From Musa acuminata AAA Group (Eukaryota > Streptophyta > Magnoliopsida > Zingiberales > Musaceae): a DNA stretch of 64,000 bases. The stretch is taken from NCBI RefSeq assembly GCF_036884655.1, contig NC_088339.1, positions 30,217,001 through 30,281,000 on the forward strand. Direction: 5' to 3'. Below the pieces are notes generated by a model that saw only the letters and a list, made by a program, of their open reading frames with translations, made no database searches and was not told the origin of the DNA. The position numbers and the translations under genes were made by a program. Numbering within the stretch: the stretch's first letter is position 1; every line of letters starts with the position of its first letter. Of this stretch, positions 25,821-37,979 are shown piece by piece.

Positions 25821-27130
25821 TAAATACATATATGCTTGCCTGCAACGTGATTGTATAAACTTGTGCCTGAGATCATAATTACGTGGTCTTCCTCAGTTAA
25901 GCAAAAGCAAACTGTTTTGTTAATTGGATTTCTCAGCAAAACAAAATGGAGGTAGACTAAGTCTACCTCTATTGACTTCGATAATAAACTTCATAGAAGA
26001 ATTGGTTTGTGTTCTCCTCTCATATGTATTTCCAACAATAAAATTTTCTTCGAGAGTATCAATGTTTTCGGAGAAACATTTCTGAAGTCCTTTTATACCC
26101 ATACAAATCTATCACTTTCCTCTTCATTTGGGTGTAAGGTAGGGGGGATACTATAGTACTTCCTCTTAATTTATGGACCTAATTGTAAATGTAAAACTTA
26201 AAGAGGACTAATATGCAAAAGAGATAAAAAGGTTATTTTTGAATTGCCCTTCAAATTGATAAAGAAATTGTGCATCCGTTGATTTGGTAGTGATAACCAT
26301 TTGTATTAGCACCATTTAAATTTAATTTATTTTGAATATATGTTAATTGGATTGGAATGTATATCATTAAATTTATTAAACATATTATATATACTTCATG
26401 AGCCAATTGATTGTAAGTTTTGATAAAGGGTCTCACACGTAGACAATCCAATTACATGTCATATCTAATCGGATGCCTAGTCAGTCCACCATACTTGACC
26501 AACCAATTAGTCATCTCGTTACTCTCCCTATATAAATGAGAAAGACTACATACATCAAAATAATCTTACAAGGCTCAAATATATAAAATAATATTTTTAA
26601 TGAATCATGGAGCAAGCAAAATATGTTTTAAAATATTGATAATGATCAACCAATCAGATTTCACATCCACTCAATCAGATTCCACAATCGTTTGCAATCC
26701 AGCTAAGACTATCATAGCCTTACAGTATAATACATCTCCTTTATCGAAAAACCTATATCCAGCAAAAATAAATTTAATACTCAATTTAATTTATTCCAAC
26801 AAGGGGACCTTCTCCTACGAAATATCATTGTAGATAAGGAAGAATCATATCAAATAAGATTTATGTTTTTTGCCCCCACTGTTGCAGATAAAGAAGCTTG
26901 GGAAGTCCTGAGAAGAGCCAGTCGAAGCTGATATGATAGTAGAGACCGACAACTTTTGGGAAAATACAAGGAAAGTTGACTTGGTTCAAGCCTTATTTTA
27001 ATGAAATACGATTACTTATTCTGTCATCAAAAGTACACACGGATTAACCACACAGCATTAACCTTAATGCTTTAGCCACAAGATCAACTTCCATCATCTC
27101 TGTACGTAGGTTGCTGTGCCCTGTAAATCT
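25820..27130. other. Remnant promoter of copy B and spacer
   Basis: From 25.83 to about 26.27 kb the sequence matches DNA upstream of gene D (36.26-37.11 kb, with parts missing), for example GAAGAATTGGTTTGTGTTCTCC and TTATTTTTGAATTGCCC. From 26.3 to 26.83 kb it is AT-rich with nothing recognisable. From about 26840 it matches the downstream flank of copy A. Confidence 0.6.
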
Positions 27131-28481
27131 CTATTGCAGTGGGATGACGCCGTAGACCTCTATCGCATTGAGGATGGGAGGAAAGCTCGAGCCACTTGTG
27201 CTGGTCAAGGTAAACTTGTCGGCGACCTCCGTCCCGGGGGCGGACGTGACGCTTAGGCTTATATGAGTTGACTGGAGATACTCCGGTTTGAAGCTGCTCA
27301 CTTTGAGTTCGTCGTTCACGAACACATCAAACATTCTATTCTCGGTCTGGCTGAGGGCGTTAAAATCCGCGAAGTGCATGTAGACGTAGTAGACGACCCC
27401 GGTGCCCACTCCGACGTAGAAGGTCAAAGAAGTGTCATTTGCCGGCGTCACGGCGGTGGCCATGACAGCAGCAGGCACTTGGAAGGCATCTCCTGGGCTC
27501 GTCTGAATCGGCTGCGAGGAATTTATGTCAGCCCATACAGTTGGTGTCACGAGCGGCTGCCAGATCCGATCATAGGCATCATCTGGATACCTTATATGTT
27601 TGCAAACATAAACAGTTTACTCATAACATGAATAATATTGGGTTAAGATTTATTTTAGTTCCTTGACTATAGACTTCTTAAGTTTTTATGATTTATTTAT
27701 ATTTAAAATAATTTATATATTTTTAAAAACATAACATATAAATCCCTCCGGTGGTGGCATACACCTTAGAGCTGATGAGTGACATCCGGTAGATCCAGCT
27801 CGCCAGCTCTAGGGCGTATGCCACCATGTCGCCTACCACAGCGTTGCCCACTACTGTAAACAATACCCGCTTCGATCCTACTGGATATCACCATACCTTA
27901 CAAGGCACCTTTCCCACGAAGCACAACATTACGAAGATGGAGAGCAAGTGGAATGAGCTATTGAGCTGCTCCATATAGTTCTCCCCGACTAGCTTATTGA
28001 GGAAGAGAAAGCGACGGAGATTATAACGATCGACGAAGGCAGAGAGATAGAGGTAGGATAGATCAAAGGCGGAGGTGAGGGAGAGTTGGACCACCATAGG
28101 CCTGGTAGGTAAGGGTGCAAGAAAGAATAAAGTGGGAGGCGATGAGGAGGAAGACGTCTAGGAGAAGAAAGAGGGATCAGGAGACCATTGTGTGCCTAGC
28201 GTTAGTCTTGTTAACGCACATCCACTTGAGGTAGGATCGAAAACTCTTAAGCTCGTCATCAATATGAGAGAAGCTATGTGCATATGATGCTCTACTAGGT
28301 AACAATAGCTCAGTGCTACTGTTGCTGGTCACTTCCACGACGATGCCTCCTTCCATCATTATTGGATGTATCAATTTTTTTAAAAACTTCAATTATATAT
28401 GTTATTATATTAATAGTTTATTATGGATCAGCACATAAGTAAACTCTAACGTCTATTAACTCAAACTTAAAGGAAAAGGCT

Positions 28482-28512
<31 letters not shown>

Positions 28513-29696
28513 TATTTAAATTATTTTATCGATGAGTGAACCATAAAGATTTAAAAAGATCCATGGGTAAAATCACAAGGGCTAAAATAAATCTTAATTA
28601 TAAATTACATATGTCATTATATTAATAATTTATTATGAATCAATATATCATATAAGCAGACTTTAATTGTCTGTTAACTCTAACTTTGATAAGAGATGCT
28701 TATATATTATTTTTTTTATAAATATAAAAAATCCAACACTACATGTCTTGAGAAAGATAGATAGGGATAAGTCAGCTAAAGCTACGGCTAATTCTAAAAA
28801 ACTACGAGGAAGAGAGGAGTCAAAACAATCTTAGAGACCCTTCTTAGAAAGGACTTAAGATCTCGGTGCCCAAATAACTAAGGTCATAGTTTCTTATAAG
28901 ATTTCATTCCCTTAATTTAATTATATATGTTCCTCATAGAACAATCAGGAGCTTACCTTATGTCTTGAGCAGCATCTCCCGTATTAGCCCTAGCATATAG
29001 CAGCAGTGAGTTGGTCTGAGTCACATCTTTGTAAACGTCTTTGCTACCAATATGTCGCAACTCAAGCGCAGAAATAAAAGGAGTACCAGAATTAATATTG
29101 ACCAAACACACCGAGAAAGAATTGTCCCGAGCAACAGTGATAATCTCCCCCCATATTAGATCCGACGGATCAGTAATATTCACTAGTCGCGAAAAGTTCA
29201 TCCCAAGATGGATTTCGAATGCAACCGGGGTCCGTCCATCATAATTTCCATGAAAGAACAAACCTCGGATTAGGTATTTATCTCCTTGGATTATTCCGTT
29301 GATCGTGTAGCAATTGCGAGATCCATTAGGGAAGCTTCGCAGCGTCTCGGCCTGCACTGGAATGCCTGTTTCTAAGAACGTCTTGTTGATTTTGTAGTTT
29401 ACCCCCGAGTTGATATATTTCGCGTCTGGATCGTATGTGATTCCCGTGACGGTATCATTGTAACTCGTAGATCCATCCATGCCACAGTCTATGCTCACAA
29501 AACCTGTAGAAAGGATAATACAGAAATATTAAGATGATTTACCTATAAAAGTCTACTGTGCTTTGATGTAAAGTTGGGAGGATGGGAACACTTGCTACGC
29601 ACCTTGTTGGGCATTAACCTGCAGAGCTACCGCCAAGAAACCTAGAAAAATAAGAGACCTCATCTTGTGTACTGGCTTGCAGGAGTAACCAGCCAT
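27131..29696 (-). CDS. Malectin-like receptor copy C: secreted ectodomain only
   Basis: Three exons (29696-29603, 29503-28957, 27590-27131; 1101 nt) encode 366 residues, the same length and structure as copy A and very similar in sequence. It has a signal peptide ([20 protein letters not shown], preceded by 11 residues), then the malectin-like domain ([32 protein letters not shown]) and the shared early stop after PLQ. All splice sites are intact and both duplicates have kept their reading frame, which argues for a working gene or a recent copy. Intron 2 is 1.37 kb against 0.3 kb in A because a transposon-like element sits in it. As in A, no LRR, membrane or kinase exons follow. Confidence 0.8.
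27740..28356 (-). pseudogene. Captured DUF3537 membrane-protein gene fragment
   Basis: On the minus strand from 28356 (MEGGIVVEVTSNSS) the sequence reads like the N-terminal half of a plant DUF3537 protein: ELKSFRSYLKWMCVN, SLFLLLDVFLLIASHFILS, VVQLSLTSAFDLSYLYLSAF, LRRFLFLNKLVGE, ILSIFVMLCFVGKVPCKVW and VVGNAVVGDMVAYALELASW. It is broken by an in-frame TGA near 28180, a frame change near 28095 and a further TGA after KVW. DUF3537 proteins are multi-pass membrane proteins of unknown function. The fragment lies wholly inside the TIR element and in the same direction as the host gene. Confidence 0.7.
28482..28502. repeat. (AT)n microsatellite
   Basis: A run of AT dinucleotides followed by a T tract, within the element in intron 2 of copy C. 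Confidence 0.85.
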
Positions 29697-29710
29697 GGTT
29701 CAAGCTGTGT

Positions 29711-29720
29711 CTATTTATAG
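29711..29720 (-). promoter_or_regulatory. TATA box of copy C
   Basis: CTATAAATAG on the minus strand lies about 15-25 bp upstream of the ATG at 29696, or 50-60 bp upstream of the inner Met start. It is a good plant TATA match, and the same place in copy A has the weaker CTATAAG. Confidence 0.6.
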
Positions 29721-30950
29721 ATAGGGTGACTCACTTGCTACGAAATTTCTGATGGATAAACATCAGAATGCAAGCAACATGCTTGTGTAAACTTATCCAT
29801 GAGATCATATCTCAGTTAAACAAATGCAATCTGCACCAGAGTCAACTTAAGCAACAGGCTGCTGCTCAAAGAAAGAGAACCCGTCAAGAGTCTCTCCAAC
29901 CACCCCCTCCCCACCATGATTAAGAAACGTCCTTCTTTCCACATAAACAGCTTGATGTTATCTTGATTTTGTAGTCCCCTGTAACAGTGCGTTAAATGGC
30001 ACCAAATGAGTGCTTTCGAGTGGCGAACTTTTCTGATACAAGCATCCTTGTTTCTCTTTCAAATTACAAGATCCATCGACCGGAGACACCTTGTGATTGA
30101 TAGAATGTAGGAACAAAAAACAACTAGAATTTAGGACATCTTTCCTTTTTTTTTAGAACCAAGAGGATATCTCAGCATAGAGAATTTAATGTATTCATGA
30201 GCTATACATTATATTAGTGCAAGCGTCACCAAAATCCAGAACTTGATTCAGCATGCTATATTTTTTATTGGGACTTAATTCCGAAGCTTGAATATACTGC
30301 TGTTTCAAGTTCTCAACCACACGTAACAATTGACTTTATAATTTAAACGTGGCGACCGAGTCCAAGTAAACCGTTTAGACTCAAATTTTAACTTGACTTT
30401 TGTCAAAATATATTTTCTCCAGTAGAGACTAACGCTCATTTGATTTGGTAAATGAATCGAGGATGGCCTACAGAAATTAATTTTTTTGTTAGTCGTTGTA
30501 GTTATCAGACGATCTTGAACACTATTCGTCCTTGATTGGGGATCCGCGTTTATAATTTCCTCTTCATTTGAGTGTATGATAATAGGATCATTGAGATGAG
30601 AAGAATGGAGGAAGAAAACATTTCATGTGATCACACAGAAACATGGACGATGTTAAAAAAAATGATGATAACATATTATTTAACAGCATATGGATTGCAT
30701 CCGAACATTGATACATCTATGTGCAGATGAACCACGACATGGCTGAGTGTGATATGAGCATGAACTCAACTTCAGTGGATCTGATAAACTGTGTAACGCA
30801 TATATATCCAAAAATATTGTGTTGTCAAGAATTCCTATCTTATTACACAGCAAAGCAAGCCAACAGAACACTTGAGTTGCAACATCTTGCACCACCACAC
30901 CACTTGTTCACAGAATGCACATCTACAACGCAATCACTAAGATCATTTCA
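29721..30950. other. Upstream region of copy C, duplicate of that of copy A
   Basis: The region up to about 30650 follows the DNA upstream of copy A (21.19-22.1 kb) closely, including AAGAGAACCCGTCAA and GCACCAAATGAGTGCTTTCG. From about 30680 the sequence becomes the 3' flank of gene D. No further gene is seen. Confidence 0.65.
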
Positions 30951-33900
30951 CTATCTTGCCATTGGACCAATCATGATATTTGTCACGTCTAAACGTGCCA
31001 TCTCAACTGAGTCGTTCGAACTCTTGCAAACTCCTCCCTCCACCAAATCGCTATCGCTATTACCTCTCACCTGACTCGCCTCTGCTTGCAGACTCTCCTT
31101 CAACTGCATCACCACTTCAGACATTGTCGGCCTCTTACTTCCGTCTGTGTTGATACAACTCATAGCTATATCTATGACCTTTACGATAGAGTTGATATCA
31201 TATTGTCCTTCCAGTCTTGAATCCACAACTTCACTGATGTCTGCATTGGTTAGCCTCTGCCGCACCCATTGCACTATGTGACCGCTTTCTGGGGACCTCA
31301 ACACAGGGGGTTGCCCTGTCACGAGTTCCAAAAGAACAATTCCGAAGCTATATACATCACTTTTCTCGTTCAGCTGGAACGTGTTATGGTACCTGAAACG
31401 AAGCATACATTAGAATTTAATATGATCGATCGACACTAGTCAAACTGACAAAGCTCAATATTGGAAAGGAGAACTTACTCTGGATCTACGTATCCTGGTG
31501 TGCCTACAACCACATCGGTAGAGACATGAGTGCTGGCATCAGTTTGGAAAGCTTTGGATAGCCCGAAGTCTGCTATTTTGGCTTCCAGGTTGTGGTCTAA
31601 GAGAATGTTGTTGGTCTTCACATCTCGATGAATGATAGGCGGTCTGCATCCCTTGTGCAGATACTCCAACCCTGTTTGTAACTTGATCATTAGCTATATA
31701 GTTCAAGAGTTGTGGCAATAGTACTGTGAGAAGTCAAAGAGGAAGGTTGCGAATGTGGATAAACCTAGCGCGGTTTCAATCGCAATATGAAGACGTTGTC
31801 TCCAATTTAAACCTCCGCCAGCTTTATCTGAAACAAAAGTAACATTTGCACCATAATTCATCCCCTTCGTGTGCAGTGTTACGCAAGTAAGGATTTTGCG
31901 AAACCAGAATGAACAATATCACTGAAAAAAGTGAAGGTGAAAAGATTTTCTTGAAGCAACTCAGGTTTGAAAGTCTTGCTACCTGAAAGATGATCCTTGA
32001 GAGTTCCTTCGGCTACATATTCATAAACAAGACCAAGAACACTGTTGTCCATGCAGCATCCGATCAAACTGACCAAGTTTCTGTGATGAATTCTTGATAA
32101 AAGCGATACCTGCAACCTCAAAAATATAAATATCATTAAGTTGAAAATCGTCATCGCATTCTACTCTAGTATTTATCGAATGACATGCCTCGGCCAGAAA
32201 CTCCTTGGTGCCGGCCATTGCAGAATCAGATGTTTGGGACATAGGCGACCAAGCCATCGCCTCTGCGGTGGTGTATCGAGAACTAATTTTGACTGCCACT
32301 TCCGTGCCATTCAGTAATCGGCCGTAATAAACAGTCCCAAATCCCCCTTTTCCCAAAACCCTCCCGAAGTTATTAGTGATGTTCTTCAATTCCTCGTACG
32401 TGAACCGGCGACCGTCAACTCCAACTGGTTTTTCTTCCATGGCCTTTAGTTCTTCCAACTTTAGTGGGCTAGCGGGCGTTTGCGCTGCAGGATACAAAGA
32501 ACGAAACGTAAGTAACCGATGACAATGCACAATGCACTTTGGTCTGTCACTCGTTGAGCAGGTAGCACCCAAGAATATAGTGCAGTCGAGTTTGGTGAAG
32601 CTACTACCGTTCTTGTAGAAGATTATTAGGTTGTAACTTACATCGTGGAGCGTTAGGTCGTCTTCTCTTTGCCAAGTACACCAAAAATAGGATCAGTAAT
32701 GCTACAAGAACTGCTCCGATCACCGCAATAGCCACAATAACAGGCGTGGCAATCTTCTTGCTCTTTTTCTCATCGTCCACACGAACATTACATGTAGCCC
32801 CATGCTGGCACAGTTGAGGGTTGTTGTCCGTTCTTGCATAAGAATAGAATCCATTGGGAATAAGCATCATCGTTACTCACAATGCACTTGAAAATGAGTT
32901 TGGGTCTGAATTGATGAGACTTACTTTAAAAGAAATAAGCCATTCTTTTGTCTGTCATAGAGATCATCAGGTATAGATCCATTGAGTTGGTTGTGTGACA
33001 AATTTCTGCATGAAAAAAAGATGATTCTGAACTATACAAATAGAATGTTCAAGTTTCCAAGAGACTTCTAAATGCTTACAGCATGCTAAGTGACTCCAAA
33101 TTGGCTAGAAAACTTGGTATTGGACCTGTGAAGTTATTATACGATAAGTCCCTGAAACAAAAACAGAGAAAATAAGCCCGATAGTACACTTGTGACTGTT
33201 TCTCATCTGCAAGATGTTACTCGGTGTAGCAGAAAGAAGGTAGCAAATAGAAATTCTAATTAACTAGCTGACTCTAAGTCCTGTTCATGCTCGATCAACC
33301 ACCGGCAGTATTTCCCTAGTTCAGCGATAGCTGACAAAACTCAAAATCGTCAATGATGGCCAAACTCACAAGGATTTGATGGCAGTGAGCTTTGCTAGAT
33401 CACTTGGTATCGTGCCATTCAGCCCAAGAGAGGATAGGTTTCTGCAAAAGAAGATGAATTAGTGCAAGCAACAAAATCTAACCTTTTCTCTGGTTATCAA
33501 AAATTGGATAAGAAGAGGATTGGGTCTTCCACAAACAGGGGAACTTACAAGGATGTGATCCTTTGGCGTTGTTCGGAGCTAGAGAGGGAACAGGTTATCC
33601 CACTCCATGTAAACTTCTCCGGCGAGCATGGATCCCCTTGCCATTTGGTCATTTTATACATGTTCTTCAGATTCATCATAGCATCCACTGACACATTCAC
33701 AAGAGAAGCATGATGCTGGGCAAGTCCGAATTCATAAAAATAATGGAAAACTTGTATCTCATTAATTGACGAGATATTAAATTCGGACAGCGCTCACCAA
33801 CAGTTTATCATGGATATCATATACTCTAAACCTCATTCTATAAATGTATCATTTAAGATCAAAGAGTCCGAAATCACGTCTTACGAGTTTTGAAGGTTGT

Positions 33901-36176
33901 GCATCAAGTCTCACCGTCAGAAAAAAAACAGAGAGAAAGAGCAACTCGGCGAAGAAAAAGACTGGAAGCCTTAGCTGAAACAGGAACTACACGACATTAA
34001 ACTAAATGCGTAAGCCAAGATAAACTACCATCATTTTCGTAGGTTGCTGTGTCCGGAAGTGAAAGGAGGGTGTAGACCTCTATCGCGTTGAGGATGGGGG
34101 GAAGGGTCGAGCTACCCGAATGGTTCAAGTCAATGTCGTACTCGACCGCCGTCCCGAGGTCATACGTGAGACTTATATGAGTTGACAGGAGATATTTCGG
34201 TTGGAAATTGCTCGCTTTGAGTTCGTTGTTCACGTACACGTCCAACATTCTAGTCTGGTTGGGGCTGGGGGCGTCGAAGTCCGCGAAGTGCATGTAGACG
34301 TAGTACTCTGGACGGACGGGTCCCGGTTTGGCGGACATCAAAAGCAGCAACGAAGTGTTATCACTTGGCGTGACGGCGGTGGCCATGACGGCACCAGGCA
34401 CTTGGAATTCATCTCCTGGGTTTCTCTGAATCGTCTCCGAGGAACTTATGTTGAACCAGTACGGAAAATTGGAGAAGGGCGTCCAGAAGCGATCATAAGC
34501 ATCATCCGGGTACCTATATATATATGTACGACCACAAACAAACAGTTCATCAGGTGATCCTACAACCAAGGAAAAAAGAAATGAAAACTCCTTTGTGCAC
34601 AGCGTGAGTCTTCTCAAGAACACTCTGATTGCGGATCATTCATTCTATATATGGCGTGCTCATGAGAGACGGTGGTCAACTGAAAGAAGTGTGGCTAATT
34701 GAGAAGAACGTTCGAGCAAGAGGAGAAAGAAAAATAAATAACAAAACAAAGAACTCCTATCTCGATCCGGTAGTCTTAGAGTACACTGTATCAAAAAATT
34801 GATCGAAGTGTAGGTTGATATTTTACGAGAACAAGAAAAAGGTCTTGATTTTTTTGCTTCATATGATTAGGACTTCAAAATCAAGAATCTTGCATGATCA
34901 CTGAACCAGTGAGGAACAACACTCACCTTATGATGTTCGGAGCGTCCCCCATGTTCAGTCTAGTGCCAAGCACCAGGGAGTTGGTCTGATTCACATCCCT
35001 GTAAACATCTGTGCTACTAATTTGTCTCACCTCAAGCGCAGAAACGAAAGGGGTACCAGAATTAGTGTTAACCAGACAAACCGAGAAATAATCCTCCTGA
35101 GCGACAGTGATGATCTCGGCCTCAAGTAGAACTGAAGCATCAGTAATATTCACTGATCGCCAAAAGTTCACCCCAAGATGAAGGTCAAATACAACCGAAG
35201 CCAGTCCATCGTAACTGCCATGTAACAACAAAGCTCGTACGAGGTACTTTTCTCCCTGCTTTATTCCGCCGATGGTGTAACAATTGCGAGATCCATTCGG
35301 GAAGCTTCGTAGTGTCTCGGCCTGTGCTGGAGTAGTAGCATCCATGTAAGTCTTGGAAATTTTGTGGTTCACTCCCGAGTCGATGTATTTGGCGTCCGGT
35401 ACGTATACGATGCCGGTGGCGGTGTCGTTGTAGCTGGAATCTCCTTCCATGCCACAGTCTATGCTCAAGAAGCCTACGAAATCATACAGACAAATACAAA
35501 TTGAGATATGGTTCAAATTTTCTTAAAGCAAATTATTAGGAGGATTTACGTGGAGAAGTCAGTACGATTTGATCTTCTATGCATATAGAGAAGCTAAAGG
35601 TTTTGACTTTTTCAATCACACAAATATCTCCTTTTGTTTTGAGTTTTTATTCAGAGTGTGTTCTTTTTTAATGTCCAAAATATTCCCAAAAGTTGCCAAA
35701 TAGAAAGAGAACATAATAGAAGTAAAATATGGAGCATATAATAGGTCATAAACAAGATCTAAGATCATCAAGTTCACAGCCAACAAAGGGATCTAACGTG
35801 CACAAAACCGAGACAGCCCATTGCATTATTTAAGCATCTTAAAATCTTGGCCATCAACATAGTAAAAGATACAAAATTATTATCGATCAATCATACACGA
35901 AATAATTGTCAAAGCTAATTAGTACGTAAAAAGAGATGCAAAACTCCAAACCCTCCTCCGACTGGGGCAGAGAGATGATCTACCATATTGCAAGACATGA
36001 AGAGACGGCAATAACAGCACTATAATTGCTCTAAAAAAAAAAAGAAAACCACCGAGTTTGATTATATGTTTACCTTGCTGGGCATCAACCTGAATCGCTG
36101 CTGCCAAGAACCCTAGAAAGATAAGAGATCTCATTTTTGTGTCTGGGTGAGCAGAATCAAAGAGACACGGCATCAT
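30951..36176 (-). CDS. Malectin-like LRR receptor kinase D (LRR subfamily I), full length
   Basis: Thirteen exons: 36176-36074, 35473-34927, 34513-34029, 33687-33549, 33441-33370, 33151-33080, 33005-32925, 32832-32642, 32484-32189, 32109-31983, 31827-31765, 31671-31479 and 31392-30951; 2811 nt, 936 residues. Order: signal peptide (inner Met15 start [20 protein letters not shown] likely), malectin-like domain to about residue 378, WQGDPC hinge, three LRR exons ([45 protein letters not shown]), transmembrane helix near 528-553 ([20 protein letters not shown]), then kinase with [38 protein letters not shown]. It is an RD kinase and should be active. The tail ends IMIGPMAR, the family-like PxAR end. 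Intron 9 uses a GC donor. The loop after VAVK is enlarged. By family it acts at the plasma membrane in defence or growth signalling; the ligand is unknown. Confidence 0.92.
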
Positions 36177-36190
36177 GGTTGAAGACCCGC

Positions 36191-36202
36191 CCTTTTTATA
36201 TG
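36191..36202 (-). promoter_or_regulatory. TATA box of receptor kinase D
   Basis: TATATAAAAAGG on the minus strand lies about 15-25 bp upstream of the first ATG at 36176 and about 60 bp upstream of the inner ATG at 36134. That spacing favours the inner Met as the translated start, because the first ATG would have almost no leader. Confidence 0.6.
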
Positions 36203-36232
36203 TAGCGTCACCCAATTGCTACCAAACTTCAT

Positions 36233-36254
36233 TAGAGAGAGAGAGAGAGAGAGA
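36233..36254. repeat. (GA)n tract upstream of gene D
   Basis: About 11 GA units next to a G-rich stretch, just upstream of the TATA box. Tracts at the same relative place exist upstream of gene E and in broken copy B, but not upstream of the malectin-only copies. Confidence 0.85.
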
Positions 36255-37914
36255 GGGGGGGCGGGGGTTAAATACATACATACATGCCTGCAACATGATT
36301 GTATAAACTTATGCATGAGATCATGAATACGTGGTCTTTCTCAGATAAACAAATGCAAACTGCACCAAATTCAACTTATGCAAGCAGTCTGCTGACCCAA
36401 GAAAGAGAAACAGCAACAACCTCCGGCTTTTTTATAGTTCTCATCGTTTGATCTTACTTCCAATTTTTTATCTCGTATATGTCACCATCCTTCGTTGTTT
36501 TTTTAACTGCGAAGATCCATTTACTTGAGACGACTTTGCGGTTTACAAAATGGACCTTTTGGCCATCTTCCCTGTTTTACGAATTAACAAAATGAGTTTG
36601 GCCATCTTTACCAAGTCAAAGTGGAGCCCCATATTAAAATATTAGTCCACTATGATTATGACCTATTTTGACAAAGGCATACGGACATAGTTAAGAGACT
36701 TCACGGATGGAGCACTCACCATAATGTGTTTTACTTGGTTATATATAGAGAGAGAGACTGATCAAGTGGCATATTTAATAACATAGAGGATTAGTCAATC
36801 TTGAACTAAGTCTACCTCCATTGACTTGGATAATAAACTTGGTAGAAGAATTGGTTTGTGTTCTCCTCTCATATGTATTTTCAACAATAAAAATCTATGC
36901 TCTTGGAGAAAAGTTTCTCGAGTCCTTTTATACTAATACAAATCTATCACTTTCCTTTTCATTTGGGTGTAAGATAGTGGGGATACTAATTAACTTTCTC
37001 TTAATTTATGGTTCTAATTGTAATTGTAAAACTTAAAGAGGACTAATGTGAAAAAGAGACAATAAAGGTTATTTTTGAATTGCCCATCAAATTGATAAAG
37101 AAATTGTACATCCTTACTTTGACTTCTTCTATTTTGTGTCTCTAGTGCTTTTTAAATTTAATTCGTTTTGTATATAGGTTAATTGGATTGGGATGTATGT
37201 CACAATCTAATTTTTTATAACTTCTAATTTAATGCATTACTCAACTCTTTCGTCTAATTCACATGAGTGATAATCAATTAAGTAATATCTAACGATTTCA
37301 TATAACTATTTTGTTTAGATTAATTCATCCCTTAATTTCAATGCACCTGTAAAAAGGTCTTAGATGTATTTCTAAAAATTTTCTCAAATAATTTAAGAAC
37401 ACATAATTTTACCTAGATTCCTCTTGGATTACTAATTTAAGCACCTAAGGAGCAATTGTTAAGCATACCCTTCACATAGTTCTACAAGATGTTAGCTTCC
37501 AACCGATTACGTATTAGATAATTATATAATAATTTTAAATTTATGATTAATATATCTTATGATACACATATATTCAAATTTTAAACTTAGATTCATATAA
37601 AGATAACTTGAAAATTACAAAGGTATCAATTAGATTATCTAATAAAGATTAATGATTTATCATTACTATGTGTCTTCCATTAACAAAGCAATAATACAAC
37701 TTAAATATATCAATGTCGTCGAGATCCAATTTGTTGAGATAATTAACTTATTAATTTTGTGAAATTTAAAATATTAATCTAAAATATTTAAGTCTTGTTT
37801 GTCATTAGAATTTTTTAAGTCAATAGGATGATCCATCATATTGTCTAGGAGAAATCCATTCACCGAAAAGACAAGAAAAAAATTACTTAAAAATGCAATT
37901 ATTTACTTGACCCA

Positions 37915-37979
<65 letters not shown>

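Larger units (their letters stand above)
27643..28597. mobile_element. Non-autonomous TIR element with captured gene fragment (Pack-type)
   Basis: Compared with copy A, intron 2 of copy C has about 1.05 kb extra. The insert starts TTAAGATTTATTTTAG (27643) and near 28582-28597 has the inverse CTAAAATAAATCTTAA, so it has inverted ends. The imperfect match runs further inward. A direct repeat of about 110 bp (AATTATATATGTTATTATATTAATAG type, near 28391 and 28603) overlaps the right end, so the outer limit could lie nearer 28730. The centre is GC-rich and gene-derived. No transposase is encoded. MULE is the likeliest superfamily because gene capture is typical of it, but no target-site duplication was established. 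Confidence 0.65.
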
